Origin: Klebsormidium nitens
Taxonomy: Eukaryota > Streptophyta > Klebsormidiophyceae > Klebsormidiales > Klebsormidiaceae
Reading direction: 5' to 3'
Assembly (NCBI GenBank): GCA_000708835.1
Contig: DF237064.1
Location: 124,001-188,000, forward strand
DNA length: 64,000 nucleotides
The notes under the pieces were generated by a model. It was not told the origin of the DNA and made no database searches. It was given only the letters and a program-made list of their open reading frames with translations. The position numbers were made by a program, and so were the translations under genes. Positions 24,201 to 33,389 of this stretch are shown here, piece after piece (the stretch's first letter is position 1; every line of letters starts with the position of its first letter).

Positions 24201-27200
24201 TTCTGCCGCCTCACGAGCAGCCTGCGCAGCACCATTGTGATCGCCATCAGCCAGTCGGGGCAGACGTTCCCGACCCTGCACGCCACGCGCATTCTGCAGA
24301 GGGAGTGCCCGGGGTGAGCGGCCGGGGGAAGGGTCCAGTGCATTTTGAGTGTCGGCTTGCAAAAGCCGGGAAGTCCTCAGAACTCGACCTTAGCCGAGCA
24401 ACACTGCAATGTATTCCCATGAAACGGAAAGTTGTTGCTGGAGTACGCTTGCAAAGAGGTACTATATCCTCGCAGATTTAGAAGCAATTTTCTGGGGTGC
24501 TAAGGTTGGCAGTTTTTGATTCGATTCCTCTCCTGGGTCGGCCTCAACTTGCGACAAATTTGCGGCAGATTTGAACCACTTTGCGCTTCACAACTTGGTC
24601 CAGGGCCAGAGCCCAGTTTTCAATTCTTCAAGTCAACAGTACATGATTCCTCACGGTTGCGCCTTCACCGGCCTGCCTTCGAGAGTCTGCCTGCAACGGG
24701 TCTTTGACGACTTGTCTGAACGGGTCTTTGACGACAACTGAGCACGCCACGTGTCGTGTTGTAGGCGCGTGTTCGTGGTGAGCGGTCTGCTGGACGGCAA
24801 AATGTCGCAGGCGGTGGGTCAGCGACTGGAAGCCGGTGCGGCATTCTGCCAGCGCGTGTTCTGGACCGGGGCCGGCTGGCGCGCCGCGGAACCTGCAAGG
24901 TGAGGGCGGGGTATTTTGACTAGGTTCATAAAATCAAACTTGTGCCTAAGGAGTTATAGTGGTTGAGGTTGTCACGTGTCGTCGTCGATGGATTGCCAGC
25001 GCGTGGTCTGGACCAGGGCCGGCTGGCGCACTGCGCGGAACCCGCAAGGTAAGGGGAGGCGGATTAATCAGGTTTGGATAACCAAACTTGTGGCTAGTCA
25101 TTTGTCACAGTGGATGGATCATCACGGCTTTGTTTTGACTGTTTGCCACGCGGTGTCTCTACGAGAGCTGGATGTCGCGATGCAGATCGAGCTTGCGAGG
25201 TAATGGGATGCGATTTAGCGAGTTTGAGGAGCTAGATGTTTGGGAAACCGCTTATCAAAGAAGTTTTGGAATGTCGTCGCGTGGTTTTCAAAGACGGAGC
25301 TGGCTGGCGCGCTGCCGAAGCTGCAAAGTACGGGGCGGTTCTATTGAGTGCACCGTGACATGCTGAGTAAATGGGGCTTGGCTCGAGTCCAGAAAAGGTT
25401 TTGATTAGGCTGCAGTCTGACGTAGCTGTCAACAAACCGCCTCTTTTGAAGCGCATTGGGCTTCTCGGTGTTTGCAAGCCCGCAAAGCCTGCGTTTTCTT
25501 CTGATTATGATTTTGCTTGTTTGCAGTGTGTCCTGTGTTGCCGCCCACGGTTAATACTCTGACGGAGCTGCTGCTTTGTTTCGGACGTCCAGCTGAGGGC
25601 TGCCGCCAAGCAGAACCGGGACTTTTTTATTAAGTAAACGACGACCTTTATACCCTTCAAGACTTGCCTTTTGTCTCTTAAACTGTCCATAAGATTGACA
25701 CTGGAATCGCTCTTTTGCAGTGTATCCTCTGTCGCCGCCCACGCTACTCTGACGGAGCTTCTGCTCTTCTTGGGCGACCAATTGAGGGCTACCGCCAAGC
25801 AGCACCGGGGTCCCGGGCCTCTTGGCCTCCGCCTCACGCGCAATGACATCAGTGAGCGCCGCTTCTTGTTTTGGCTTTAGCAAATCTTGTGGTGGTCAGT
25901 GAGATCAGAAGAAGTGGTCGGGCGGTCAGAAAAGATGGTCATCGCGTGTCAGGGGTTCTTGTGTTAGCAATTCATGGTGTCAGGCTTTCTCCAAACAGAT
26001 TTATCCTTCTGGATCTTCAATTCATCATCCAGAAAGGGGATGCACTTTTCCTGAATGCTGGTCACGCTTGAAAAGAGCAAATGGTGCCCCCTGTTCGGCG
26101 AGCAACACCTTCCCTCTTTTTGTTTCAATTGTTGACTGTTTCTTCACATTGTCCCCCCAGTTCTCGTAATTGCACTCAGTATCTGACTCATGAGGATTCT
26201 CCTTTCGCTGACGGCAGAATGGGCAGAAAGACTTTTCTGACAGCAATAATTGCTGCTTGCAGAGGACATGGGCCGGGTGCGAGACGCCTTGGTTGACAGC
26301 ACAGCCGGAACGTAAGTCCACTTTATCTCAGACAAACTCCAACTTAGGTAATCAGACAGTTGATCGAAGCTTTTGCCCTGCCATACGACTTCGCCAGATA
26401 AGCTATCGCGCGTGCTTCAAAAGACAAGGAAGAACAGGGTCCATTTTCTGATAGGACGCGCCAGAACTTCTGTTTGGAAGCATGCCGCAGGCGTTTCGAC
26501 CTAGAGCAGAAAGACACATGATCAATGCGAGCTTCAAGCCCTCGTCTGCCCGAAGAGCTGTAGACCTTCTGTACGAGCTGGGAGTTCTGAATATCATCGG
26601 CCGACACAAGAAAAAGCAGTCTCTTGCGTTGCTTACAGAAACGTTGGAAGTCCTCTTGAAGAAGTATCTCCCCCTTACATGTCTCCATTTCTCCTCCAGG
26701 CTGACTGGATCAACCGCAAAGGGCGACCACATCCCCTCTGCGCTGCACTCTGCGCTGGTCGCCCAAGGCCGCTGCTGGGGGCACCATATCATAGAGACCC
26801 CCGTCGCATGGATGCTGTCATCCATCTACATCTTCGCAACCGTCATCTCGGGGTGGCCGCTCTTTACTGCAATACGGCGCGGGATCGGTGCAGGTGGGTG
26901 TTTTCTTGACGCCAGCTTCAGAGTGTTGCTGTGCTGACGTCAGATTCAGGGGTTACCACTGTTTGGGCGACAATGTGTGGTCTAGGGCGGGGTTATCGCG
27001 CACTGGATCGGTGGAAAGAAAGATTGTATGGATATCAACTCACTGGCGAGGGGGCCTGCCAACAAATGCTTCTCATTAAGTGTGGAAGCGCAAGTGAAGA
27101 GGCGGGTGACCAGAGGCACAGAAAAGACGATGAGAGGGAGATAAAGTAGGCGAAGAAGGAAAAGGGACCAAATGCTGGCCTGCGACTTCGCCCCTTTCCA

Positions 27201-30200
27201 CGTTGATTTTACCTGCCCCATCTTTCTCTATCTTCCGTCTGCCTCCTTTATCCAAGCCGTACCCTTTTACATTTGTTCATTGTCCTCTTGATTCTCCTGA
27301 TTTGCAAGGCACATCATTCTCAGCGCCTATCCTGACGTCACTCTCCCTTTACAGGCGGGCCCGGCGGCGAGTTCCTGGTGTACTTTGCGCACGCCCTGGA
27401 CGCGCTTTCTTACTGCTTCCTGCCTCTCGTGTTTTCGTACCTCCTCCGTGTGATCCAAGGACGACAACTCTTGGCCCGCCTCGGGAAGAGGTGAGCTCTT
27501 TTTTCCCCACTTTGATTTGGGCCCCAACCGCTAGTCTAGGCTTGCTGACGTTTTGATAGGTAGCGTCGATTCGGATGCTTCACGGCGCCGTTTTTTGACG
27601 CACGGGTTCTTGATCGCGGAGCAGGATTTTCTTCTTCACGTTTCCTCCCTAGAATATGCGCCATTCACGTTCCTTCTGTAGTATAAGCGCCATTCAGGTT
27701 CCTTCTGTAGAATAAGCGCCAGCGAAGGAGACCTCTCATAGCATATATCACCGTTGAAGGTAGCTGAATCTGCGGACAGCACATGCAAATCCTTTCTTCA
27801 ACTGTTCTATGGCGGTCGTGCTTGCTTTAGCTGCTATAACCCTGTGGCACTGTTGTTGCAGGACGCTGGTGATCGGAGACGTTCCTTACGTGCACCAGCT
27901 GCTGGAGGTGTATGTCTCCAAGCTGGTGAGTGAAGCGGAACGCGTTCGTGAGATTAAATCATTTTTCGGGGGACATTGTACAAATAATTCAGAAGCTTTC
28001 AAGATACAAGGGAGAAAGACCACAACAAAATCATTACGATGAGGAAGGAAATAAAAAGAAGAAACACGCACAGCTAAGACGGAGAAGGCAGCTTGAACAA
28101 GGATCAGTCCAAGATCTAAAAGAAATCTATCGAGCAGCTAGCATTTGACATAAACAGAACTCGCGATTTTTCAGAATCTACAGTAGAAGATTCGGGAGTA
28201 ACGACGCTGGTGCTCTTCGGCTGACGTGACATCCGTTCTCCGCAGTTCGCCCTGAGCTACAGCATCGCCAGTATTGACGTACACGGCAGCAACCCACTGG
28301 ACCACCTCGTACACAGGTCAGCGAGCCTTTCCGAATAGCTGAGACATGCGAGGTTTTGGAACCATTTGTCAAGGTTTGTCAAGCTTAGATCGACCTGCAA
28401 GCACTGGCCGGCCTTTGTCCGTGCAGCAACCCTGCCAAACAAGGCTCCTCAGGCCTGCGAAGTCTTGAAGGAACTAATCGTTTCTGACTAAGGCAGTCTG
28501 TTTTCTTGTTGTACGATATAGAAAGAAAGACACTGGGACTTGACCAAAGCCTGCCCTAATCTGATCGTACCACCTGAAAACGATGCGTAGCAAGAAGAAG
28601 CTGCCCCCCCCCTAACGTGTCGGTCCTCGAACGCCTCGGTTGACCAAGTCCGGGCTGAACTTTCGACATTTCCTTGTTGATGTCTCTCAATCTTCGTCAA
28701 GCAACTTCCTGATTCTGCAATGCTTCATTCGTTTGCAGGTTTACCCACCGCATTCCTTGTTGATGTCTGTCGATCTTCGTCAAGCAACATCCTCACCCCA
28801 TATTAACCTTGTCTGTTTGCAGGTTCACCCATCGCGTGGTGCGCGGCGTGTTGCTCGCCATCGGGCGGCCGGACGGGCGGCTGTGCACGCAGACCAAGAG
28901 CGAGTCGTGGGTGCTCATGGCGCTGCTGCAGTGCAAGTCCATCATCAACGGCGGGTGAGCCGCCACGTGTCACGTTGCGTCAGTCTGTGACGCGCCTCTG
29001 CAGATGCTGTCCTAGTTGCGCTTTCGGTGCCAGGCGTTACACGTTGCGTGACGATAATCCGTGACCCTGGTCAGTTTAGGCAAATATGTATGCCGTCACG
29101 TTCTGCAAACGCCACGGGTGTGGCCGGCGCCCTCCTAAGGAACTGAAAGAACTTTTGACACCACACTTAAAATAGGTGACTGAGCGCTGTCGCCGAAGTC
29201 AGCAGCTGGTGTCAATGTGTAGGAGGAGTGTAGGCACGTATCTTGGGCGATTGGCGCTCGTTCGTAGGCCTGGCTCCTTCCATATTGGCTACTTGTAGAA
29301 GAATCCAAGCACGACCGTTCGAGAAGACAGTTGGACGAACATAGCCTCCTCTTAATCGTAGTGCTGCCGCAGAAACGTTCAAAGCGGCCAGAATGCAAAC
29401 CTCAAAGCTTCAATCCCGAGCAAGCGTCCACAAGTCCATTCGATCTTAAGACCCTACAGCTTCAGAAACCCACATATCTTTGGATCCGTGCGTTCCTCCT
29501 TGCAGTGCCGATGCTGAAACTGATACCGTGGGCCACAACCAGATGGTCCTGGTTTCCCTGACTCAATTTCTCGAGAAACCGCCCAAAGATTCTGCAATCT
29601 CAAGACCCTAAAACCTTCCAATGACGCATCTAGACTTTGGCATTCCTCTTTGCAGCGCCGGCGCAGAGACTTTCACGGTCGGCCATAACCCATACCGCAA
29701 CCCCATGGTCATGGACGCCTCCGTAATCCTTCCGAGCAAGCGCCCCCAGTTCCTGTGCGAGAAGATGATCGGCGTGGATGCTCACGAGCCGCTCGCGCGG
29801 CTGGCCAGCATGGGCCACGTGGTTCGCGGGGAGGGCGCACACGAAGCCGGGTCCAAGTTCCACGACCTGGACGGGCGCACTGTCGGGGAGCATCTGATGC
29901 AGGAGGGATCAGTGCAGCGCGCCCGTCGGCTTACGGTGAGGAAACCTGGTCACTTTTTGATTCAGAGTTTGGGGTGTAAACGAGTCAAGGTGGTTTTTGG
30001 TGGGCTCATGGGTCACGTGGTCCGCGGGGAGGGCGCACACGAGGCGGGGCCAAATTCCACGATTTACACGGGCAGACCGTTGGGGAGCATCATTTGATGC
30101 AGGAGGGATCGGTACAGCGTGCGCGTCGGCTCACAGTAAGTGCTGAGGGCCATCTTTGGTAGCTCCAAAGTTCTGGCGATTTGGACTTGTAAGTAAGCGT

Positions 30201-33200
30201 GCGCGCGCGGCGACTCACAGTGATCCAGTTCTGTGCTTTGACGTTTCAATAGTACGAGTTTGCGAGACTTTCCGCTCGCGGGGAGGGCGCACGAGGCGGA
30301 ATTAAAATCCCCATGATTTGGACTGGCGCGCCGTTGGCAAGCATATGATGCAAGAGGGGTCGTTGGCTCACGGTATGTGTCGTGTTGCCAACAGTTTCTC
30401 TCGTTTCACGTTGTGATGTAGAGTTCCAAAGTGTTTGGCTCGCCAAGACGGTTGACGTTGACTTTCAAAAACACGCGAGATGCCTGCTCCGAGTCCCATG
30501 ATCTGACTGGGCGCAATTTCGATGCGCGGCTGCTGAATGGAAAGTGCGGCGCGCGGAAGTGTGAAGCCTCGGAGCAACCGCCTTTACCCGTTGCGGGCGA
30601 GATTTTCGGACATACGTTCTCGTGTCCAGTACAACGAGCGGCAACTCTTCAAAGCCGTTCCTGTTGCAAGTTGTTCACGAGATCAACACGGTCATTCTGT
30701 CGCCATCAAACTTCTGACTATATTTGGGAGATGGTACGTGATTTTGAGAATACAATTATGGAACCCAAGTCATCTGAAACGACTCTGAGAGTGTACATGT
30801 GCCGTCGCTGTGTGAGCCAGCTGTCGAAGTTCAAGTCAGCGACCCGGGGGCGTGACCAGGTTGTTTTTGCTGATAGGGCGGTCACATATGAATATTTTCG
30901 GGGTGCACCGTCCCTCAAGGACCGAAATTTCGTCCCTCGGGGACCGAAAACCGGTGATTTCGTCCCCCAGAATTTCAACTCGATATTCTGGGGGACGGTA
31001 CGCCCCTCACGGACGCCGGTAAAAATACTTATGGAGGGTTGGCGGTCACTACTCGGACAGTCTGGCTCGCCGTATAATCCGGGAAGCTTCAGATTTTCGC
31101 GCGATGTGTCCCTGAGGGAAATATGACCAAAGCAGATTCTCAGGGAGCAGACGCTCCCTCAGGGAACACTCCCCACTTCCCCAAGAACTCATATGTGACC
31201 CCCCTATGAGATGGTATTCAAGACTGAGATGGTATTCAAGACTGCCGTAACGAGCGTGTTTGTTTCCAGTTACGCTGACCATCTCTATCTCGCTTTTGCC
31301 TGCCAGCTGTCTATGCTCGCGCACGGTTCTCACCAGATCGACTCGGTGGAAGCGGGCGACCCGGGGAACCGCGAGCAGATCCTGTCCGCGATGGAACTAG
31401 ACGTGCGGCGATTGTTGGACAGCCAGTCGCCTATGGAAGAATTCACCGAGAACCGCTTCCTCTCCCTCGAGCGCTACATCGCATTCCTGGTGAGTAAATA
31501 GATTGTTGTTCGAATCTGCTTTGATACTGCTCCACTTGCTTTTCGGTTCACGACTCACGAGGTTTGGACGTACCCACAGTCGATGCTGCTGACATTCCCC
31601 CGAGAAATTCGTTTGGAGTCGTAACCACGACTCCTGAGACCACGACCAAGCCGCGGATTCGGATCTGCTTACCTTCATTATACAGGTACTTGCCTTTTTT
31701 GCACCCTTTCTTATCCTTCAGGGCGACTTTTATCCATTCCCCGCCCCCAGAAGCTGAAATACGAAACTTTACAAGCGTTGGATACATTGCCGTACACCCC
31801 CGACCTTTCGAACTACCTACATCTCTCAGGTGACGTTTCACGCGATGGCGCGCACCGTGGCCTCCCTGTGGTCCCTCCGCTTGACGTGTTCCGGGTGCCC
31901 TCGTTGTATCTCTTAACCATGTGATATTTACCATCTGACACGCAATTCACCTCTAGACCTTAAGAACAAGGGACTGTTTCACTCCCCAGGTAGCCTTCCA
32001 CGCAATGGCGCGAACCGTGCTTCCCTGTGACCTCTCCGCTTCGACCTGTCCCGAATGCCCTTGTAGTCTTCCTTGTGCGTCCTGAAATAAAGCTTGAATG
32101 GATCTCTCTCTCCCTCAAACTGCGCCCATCATACCCGACTCTAACAAACACCCTGTTCTCAGTAGCAGTAAGCATCGAACTTGTTTCTTTTCCTAGGTGA
32201 CCTTCCACGCGATGGCGCGAACCGTGGCCTCCCTGTGGCCCCTCCGCTTCGACGTGTCCCGCAGCCAGAGCTGCCTTCGCATCGCCACGACCGCCGCGCC
32301 GGTTTCCGCCGCCGATCTGGAGCGCGAGTGGCTCGAGAGCGCAACGGACCCGGACGAGGGCACCATCCACGTGCGCACGTTGCGCAGGCGGCCCAGGTCA
32401 GTCATCCCTCGAGCGTATGCATTCCTTTGGTCACTAAATCAGTTATGAGGAAGAAGCAACAGGCCCATGTTCGACTGCGTGTGTATACTCCAACCAACCT
32501 CGGCAGACTATACTGGGACGTACCCCTGAGATGGTTGAAGAAGATTGGTCAAGCCAAGGCCGCCACTTTCGGATTCGCACCGCCTAAAAGGCACTTTTTG
32601 TGGGAGTAGAAAGCCGGCTCCTTCCTCCCTTCTCTTTGTTGATGTCCCTTGTCCTACGTATTGTCTTCTACCTTGTCATCTCTTCCTCGTGCAGCACTGA
32701 CGTCCACGTGTCCCCTGTGCAGCTTTTCGGGTGCCGACCAATACCCGGACCGCCACACGATGCCCTCGGTCCGGGGAGCCGCCCCGCTCTTCGCTTCCGT
32801 CCTTTCCGGCTTCCGCCGCTCCCCTTCCGCCTCCAAGTCCCCGCTCCTCGAGGGCGGATCCCAACGCGGGTCCTCCCAGCGCAAAACCAGCTTCGACCTC
32901 AAGGATTTGTCTGCACGGGGGGGGAAGCACGCGGGCGCGGTTCTACCCCCCCTCCACATTCAAGATGTCTCCGTTAAGGGGGGCACGGCCCGGCTGAACG
33001 TTAGCCCCGGAAGTTCGTTGAGGGGGGGCATGTTGGGGTTACCGAGCCCGGCGGTACACGCAGGGGGATCCCTCCGGGGGGGGAACGCAGTTGCGGGGCT
33101 GGCCCTCTGGCAGGGGGGGTCCCGGAGGGGAAGCACCGGGGGCCTGAGTGTGTTGGACGTGTTGCGAGAAGGGGCCTCGGAAACGGCCCTCGGAAAGGAG

Positions 33201-33389
33201 GAGCGGAGCCCGAGAAGCGACCGGGATAAGGAGTTGGCGGGAGCGGAGGGGCAGAGGGTGAGAAACGGACGAAGCGACGCGTTGCGTGCCAATTATGAAG
33301 ACGGGGGTGCGACGAGTGACGACGCGCGCGATGATGGGGAGAGGGGGCCCGGACGGAGACGGAAGGGCAAGCCCGTGTTGGATTCTTGA
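14701..33389 (+). CDS. Giant membrane protein with class II amidotransferase and SIS domains
   Basis: Twenty-seven exons, every junction GT-AG and in phase, give 1670 aa: 14701-15264, 15866-16057, 16776-16886, 17516-17704, 18106-18258, 18600-18716, 19136-19294, 19921-20022, 20454-20651, 21240-21377, 21914-22050, 22336-22510, 23001-23105, 23405-23627, 24106-24313, 24765-24899, 25721-25851, 26263-26311, 26700-26893, 27355-27490, 27862-27925, 28246-28316, 28823-28954, 29656-29935, 31307-31489, 32197-32396, 32723-33389. The order is hydrophobic N-terminus with HEWAH (69-73), amidotransferase (CGNFG at 218, RGGQSGG 253, GHTRFAT 333, HNG 379), SIS (SQSGQT 903), hydrophobic segments (~1065-1127), SIS-like C-terminal half and a low-complexity tail. 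The core resembles glucosamine-6-phosphate synthase (GFAT/GlmS), but that enzyme is ~600-700 aa, soluble and starts at its catalytic Cys. I do not know a characterised protein with this layout; the substrate is unknown. Introns 1-10 are all phase 0. Confidence 0.88.
19424..19465 (+). pseudogene. Possible relic of the 3' end of exon 7
   Basis: FLRFLGKTSGPRYA can be read about 160 bp downstream of the real FLRFLDQASPGPE. Short and weak on its own, but it follows the pattern of the other relics in this gene. Confidence 0.4.
20292..20340 (+). pseudogene. Relic copy of the 5' part of exon 9
   Basis: GTGCAG followed by GCACTCAAGGCGGCAGTGCT copies the acceptor and start of the real exon at 20454 (GTGCAG, GCCCTGAAGGCGGCGCTG). 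Resemblance fades after ~45 bp. Confidence 0.8.
20710..20788 (+). pseudogene. Relic copy of the 3' part of exon 9 with its donor
   Basis: CCTGCATTGGCCTGTCAAGA and the following AGTTTTCTCACCAACGCTGA/AGTGAGCTATG track the end of the real exon (CCTGCACTGGGCCGTCAAGA ... AATGCAAAAGTGAGCGAC), including the donor. Frame is broken. A shorter third echo (GAGGCCGTCGTCAACTTCC) lies near 20866. Confidence 0.78.
21088..21176 (+). pseudogene. Relic copy of exon 10
   Basis: GCGCAG then GGCTCGTTCGGACTGGCGGT closely copies the real exon at 21240 (GCGCAG, GGCTCGTTCGGGCTAGCTGT). It continues with GCTGCACGCTGGACCCCAAC and GCTGTCCGTGGGCTGACG, where it falls out of frame. Period to the real exon is about 150 bp. 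Clear, fairly recent duplicate. Confidence 0.9.
23405..24899 (+). other. SIS (phosphosugar-binding) domain of the giant protein
   Basis: Exons 14-16, residues ~781-969. Seen: the SLNQQTAGAL helix, EIDVLVTGVESSLWVGEQ as the first strand-turn-helix, then IVIAISQSGQTFPTLHA and RVFVVSG. SQSGQT matches the Ser-rich phosphosugar loop of SIS domains (SQSGET in GlmS). It indicates binding of a phosphorylated sugar, but which sugar cannot be told. Confidence 0.82.
24994..25048 (+). pseudogene. Relic copy of the 3' part of exon 16 (first)
   Basis: CCAGCGCGTGGTCTGGACCA and CCGGCTGGCGCACTGCGCGG then CCCGCAAG/GTAAGG copy the end of real exon 16, including a working-looking donor. Confidence 0.87.
25275..25327 (+). 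pseudogene. Relic copy of the 3' part of exon 16 (second)
   Basis: CGTCGCGTGGTTTTCAAAGA and GGCTGGCGCGCTGCCGAAGC then TGCAAAGTACGG are a further, more diverged copy of the same exon end. Confidence 0.75.
25525..25617 (+). pseudogene. Relic copy of exon 17
   Basis: TTTGCAG then TGTGTCCTGTGTTGCCGCCC, CTCTGACGGAGCTGCTGCTT and GTCCAGCTGAGGGCTGCCGC align with the real exon at 25721. Small indels break the frame. Confidence 0.87.
27650..27722. repeat. Short ~30-bp tandem repeat in intron 20
   Basis: The phrase (T)AxxTATGCGCCATTCACG / ATAAGCGCCATTCAGG with TTCCTTCTGTAG after each occurs twice, with a partial third start (AATAAGCGCCAG). Purely intronic. Confidence 0.85.
28671..28834 (+). repeat. 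~85-bp tandem duplication spanning the acceptor of exon 23
   Basis: TTCCTTGTTGATGTCTCTCA and CGTCAAGCAAC recur as TTCCTTGTTGATGTCTGTCG and CGTCAAGCAAC. GTTTGCAGGTTTACCCACCG (relic) then precedes the real GTTTGCAGGTTCACCCATCG. The upstream acceptor plus exon start is therefore a decoy. Confidence 0.82.
29504..29555 (+). pseudogene. Relic copy of the 5' part of exon 24
   Basis: TTGCAGTGCCGATGCTGAAA and CGTGGGCCACAACC with ATGGTCCTGG resemble the start of the real exon at 29656 (TTGCAGCGCCGGCGCAGAGA ... GGTCGGCCATAACC ... ATGGTCATGG). Confidence 0.8.
30007..30135 (+). pseudogene. Relic copy of the 3' part of exon 24 (first)
   Basis: ATGGGTCACGTGGTCCGCGG, GAGGGCGCACACGAGGCGGG and ATGCAGGAGGGATCGGTACA then CGTCGGCTCACA/GTAAGT copy the last ~130 bp of the real exon with a donor. 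Confidence 0.9.
30262..30373 (+). pseudogene. Relic copy of the 3' part of exon 24 (second)
   Basis: CTCGCGGGGAGGGCGCACGA and ATGATGCAAGAGGGGTC then TTGGCTCACG/GTATGT are a third, shorter copy. A weak fourth echo (CATGATCTGACTGGGCGCAA) appears near 30497. Confidence 0.8.
30874..31206. mobile_element. MITE-like element, 333 bp, with 18-bp terminal inverted repeats
   Basis: The left end TAGGGCGGTCACATATGA and right end TCATATGTGACCCCCCTA are inverted repeats with one mismatch. The ends can be read as TIRs flanked by TA, or by a 3-bp TGA direct repeat (30871-30873, 31207-31209). Inside is a perfect 13-bp hairpin arm pair (CGTCCCCCAGAAT 30961-30973, ATTCTGGGGGACG 30985-30997) and repeated GTCCCTC/GGGACCG phrases. 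No coding capacity, so non-autonomous. It sits in the intron between exons 24 and 25. Confidence 0.8.
31207..31242. repeat. 18-bp direct repeat beside the MITE
   Basis: TGAGATGGTATTCAAGAC occurs twice in a row directly after the right end of the MITE-like element. It may be an insertion- or repair-related duplication. Confidence 0.85.
31828..31903 (+). pseudogene. Relic copy of exon 26 (first)
   Basis: TCAG followed by GTGACGTTTCACGCGATGGC, GCACCGTGGCCTCCCTGTGG and CCTCCGCTT copies the start of the real exon at 32197. A one-base loss (CGCTTGACG against CGCTTCGACG) shifts the frame. Confidence 0.9.
31988..32064 (+). pseudogene. Relic copy of exon 26 (second)
   Basis: CCAG then GTAGCCTTCCACGCAATGGC, GCGAACCGTGCTTCCCTGTG and CTCCGCTTCGACCTGTCCCG: a second copy with different lesions, lying between the first relic and the real exon. 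Confidence 0.88.
32723..33389 (+). other. Gly/Arg/Ser-rich C-terminal tail of the giant protein
   Basis: The last exon encodes ~220 residues, mostly low complexity. It has a recurring small unit: LLEGGSQRGS, SARGGKHAGA, SLRGGMLGL, SLRGGNAVAGL and GGSRRGSTGG. The end is charged (DDARDDGERGPGRRRKGKP) and stops at TGA 33387-33389. Probably disordered; function unknown. Confidence 0.75.

Larger units (their letters stand above)
26700..29935 (+). other. Membrane segments and second SIS-like half of the giant protein
   Basis: Exon 19 encodes a hydrophobic segment (VAWMLSSIYIFATVISGWPL) and exon 20 another (FLVYFAHALDALSYCFLPLV), residues ~1065-1127. After them come RTLVIGDVPYVHQLLEVYVS, IASIDVHGSNPLDHLVHR, TQTKSESWVLMALLQCKS and FTVGHNPYRNPMVMDAS. 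TKSESW could correspond to a second phosphosugar loop (S-x-S-E), but GlmS's C-terminal lysine/VTVE end is not seen. A SIS pair split by membrane helices is my inference. Confidence 0.6.

Noticed and set aside
31211-31306. Earlier start of exon 25 at the AG before TACGCTGACC
   Set aside because: From that acceptor the phase would be wrong (TTA CGC TGA). The AG at 31305-31306 keeps phase 0.
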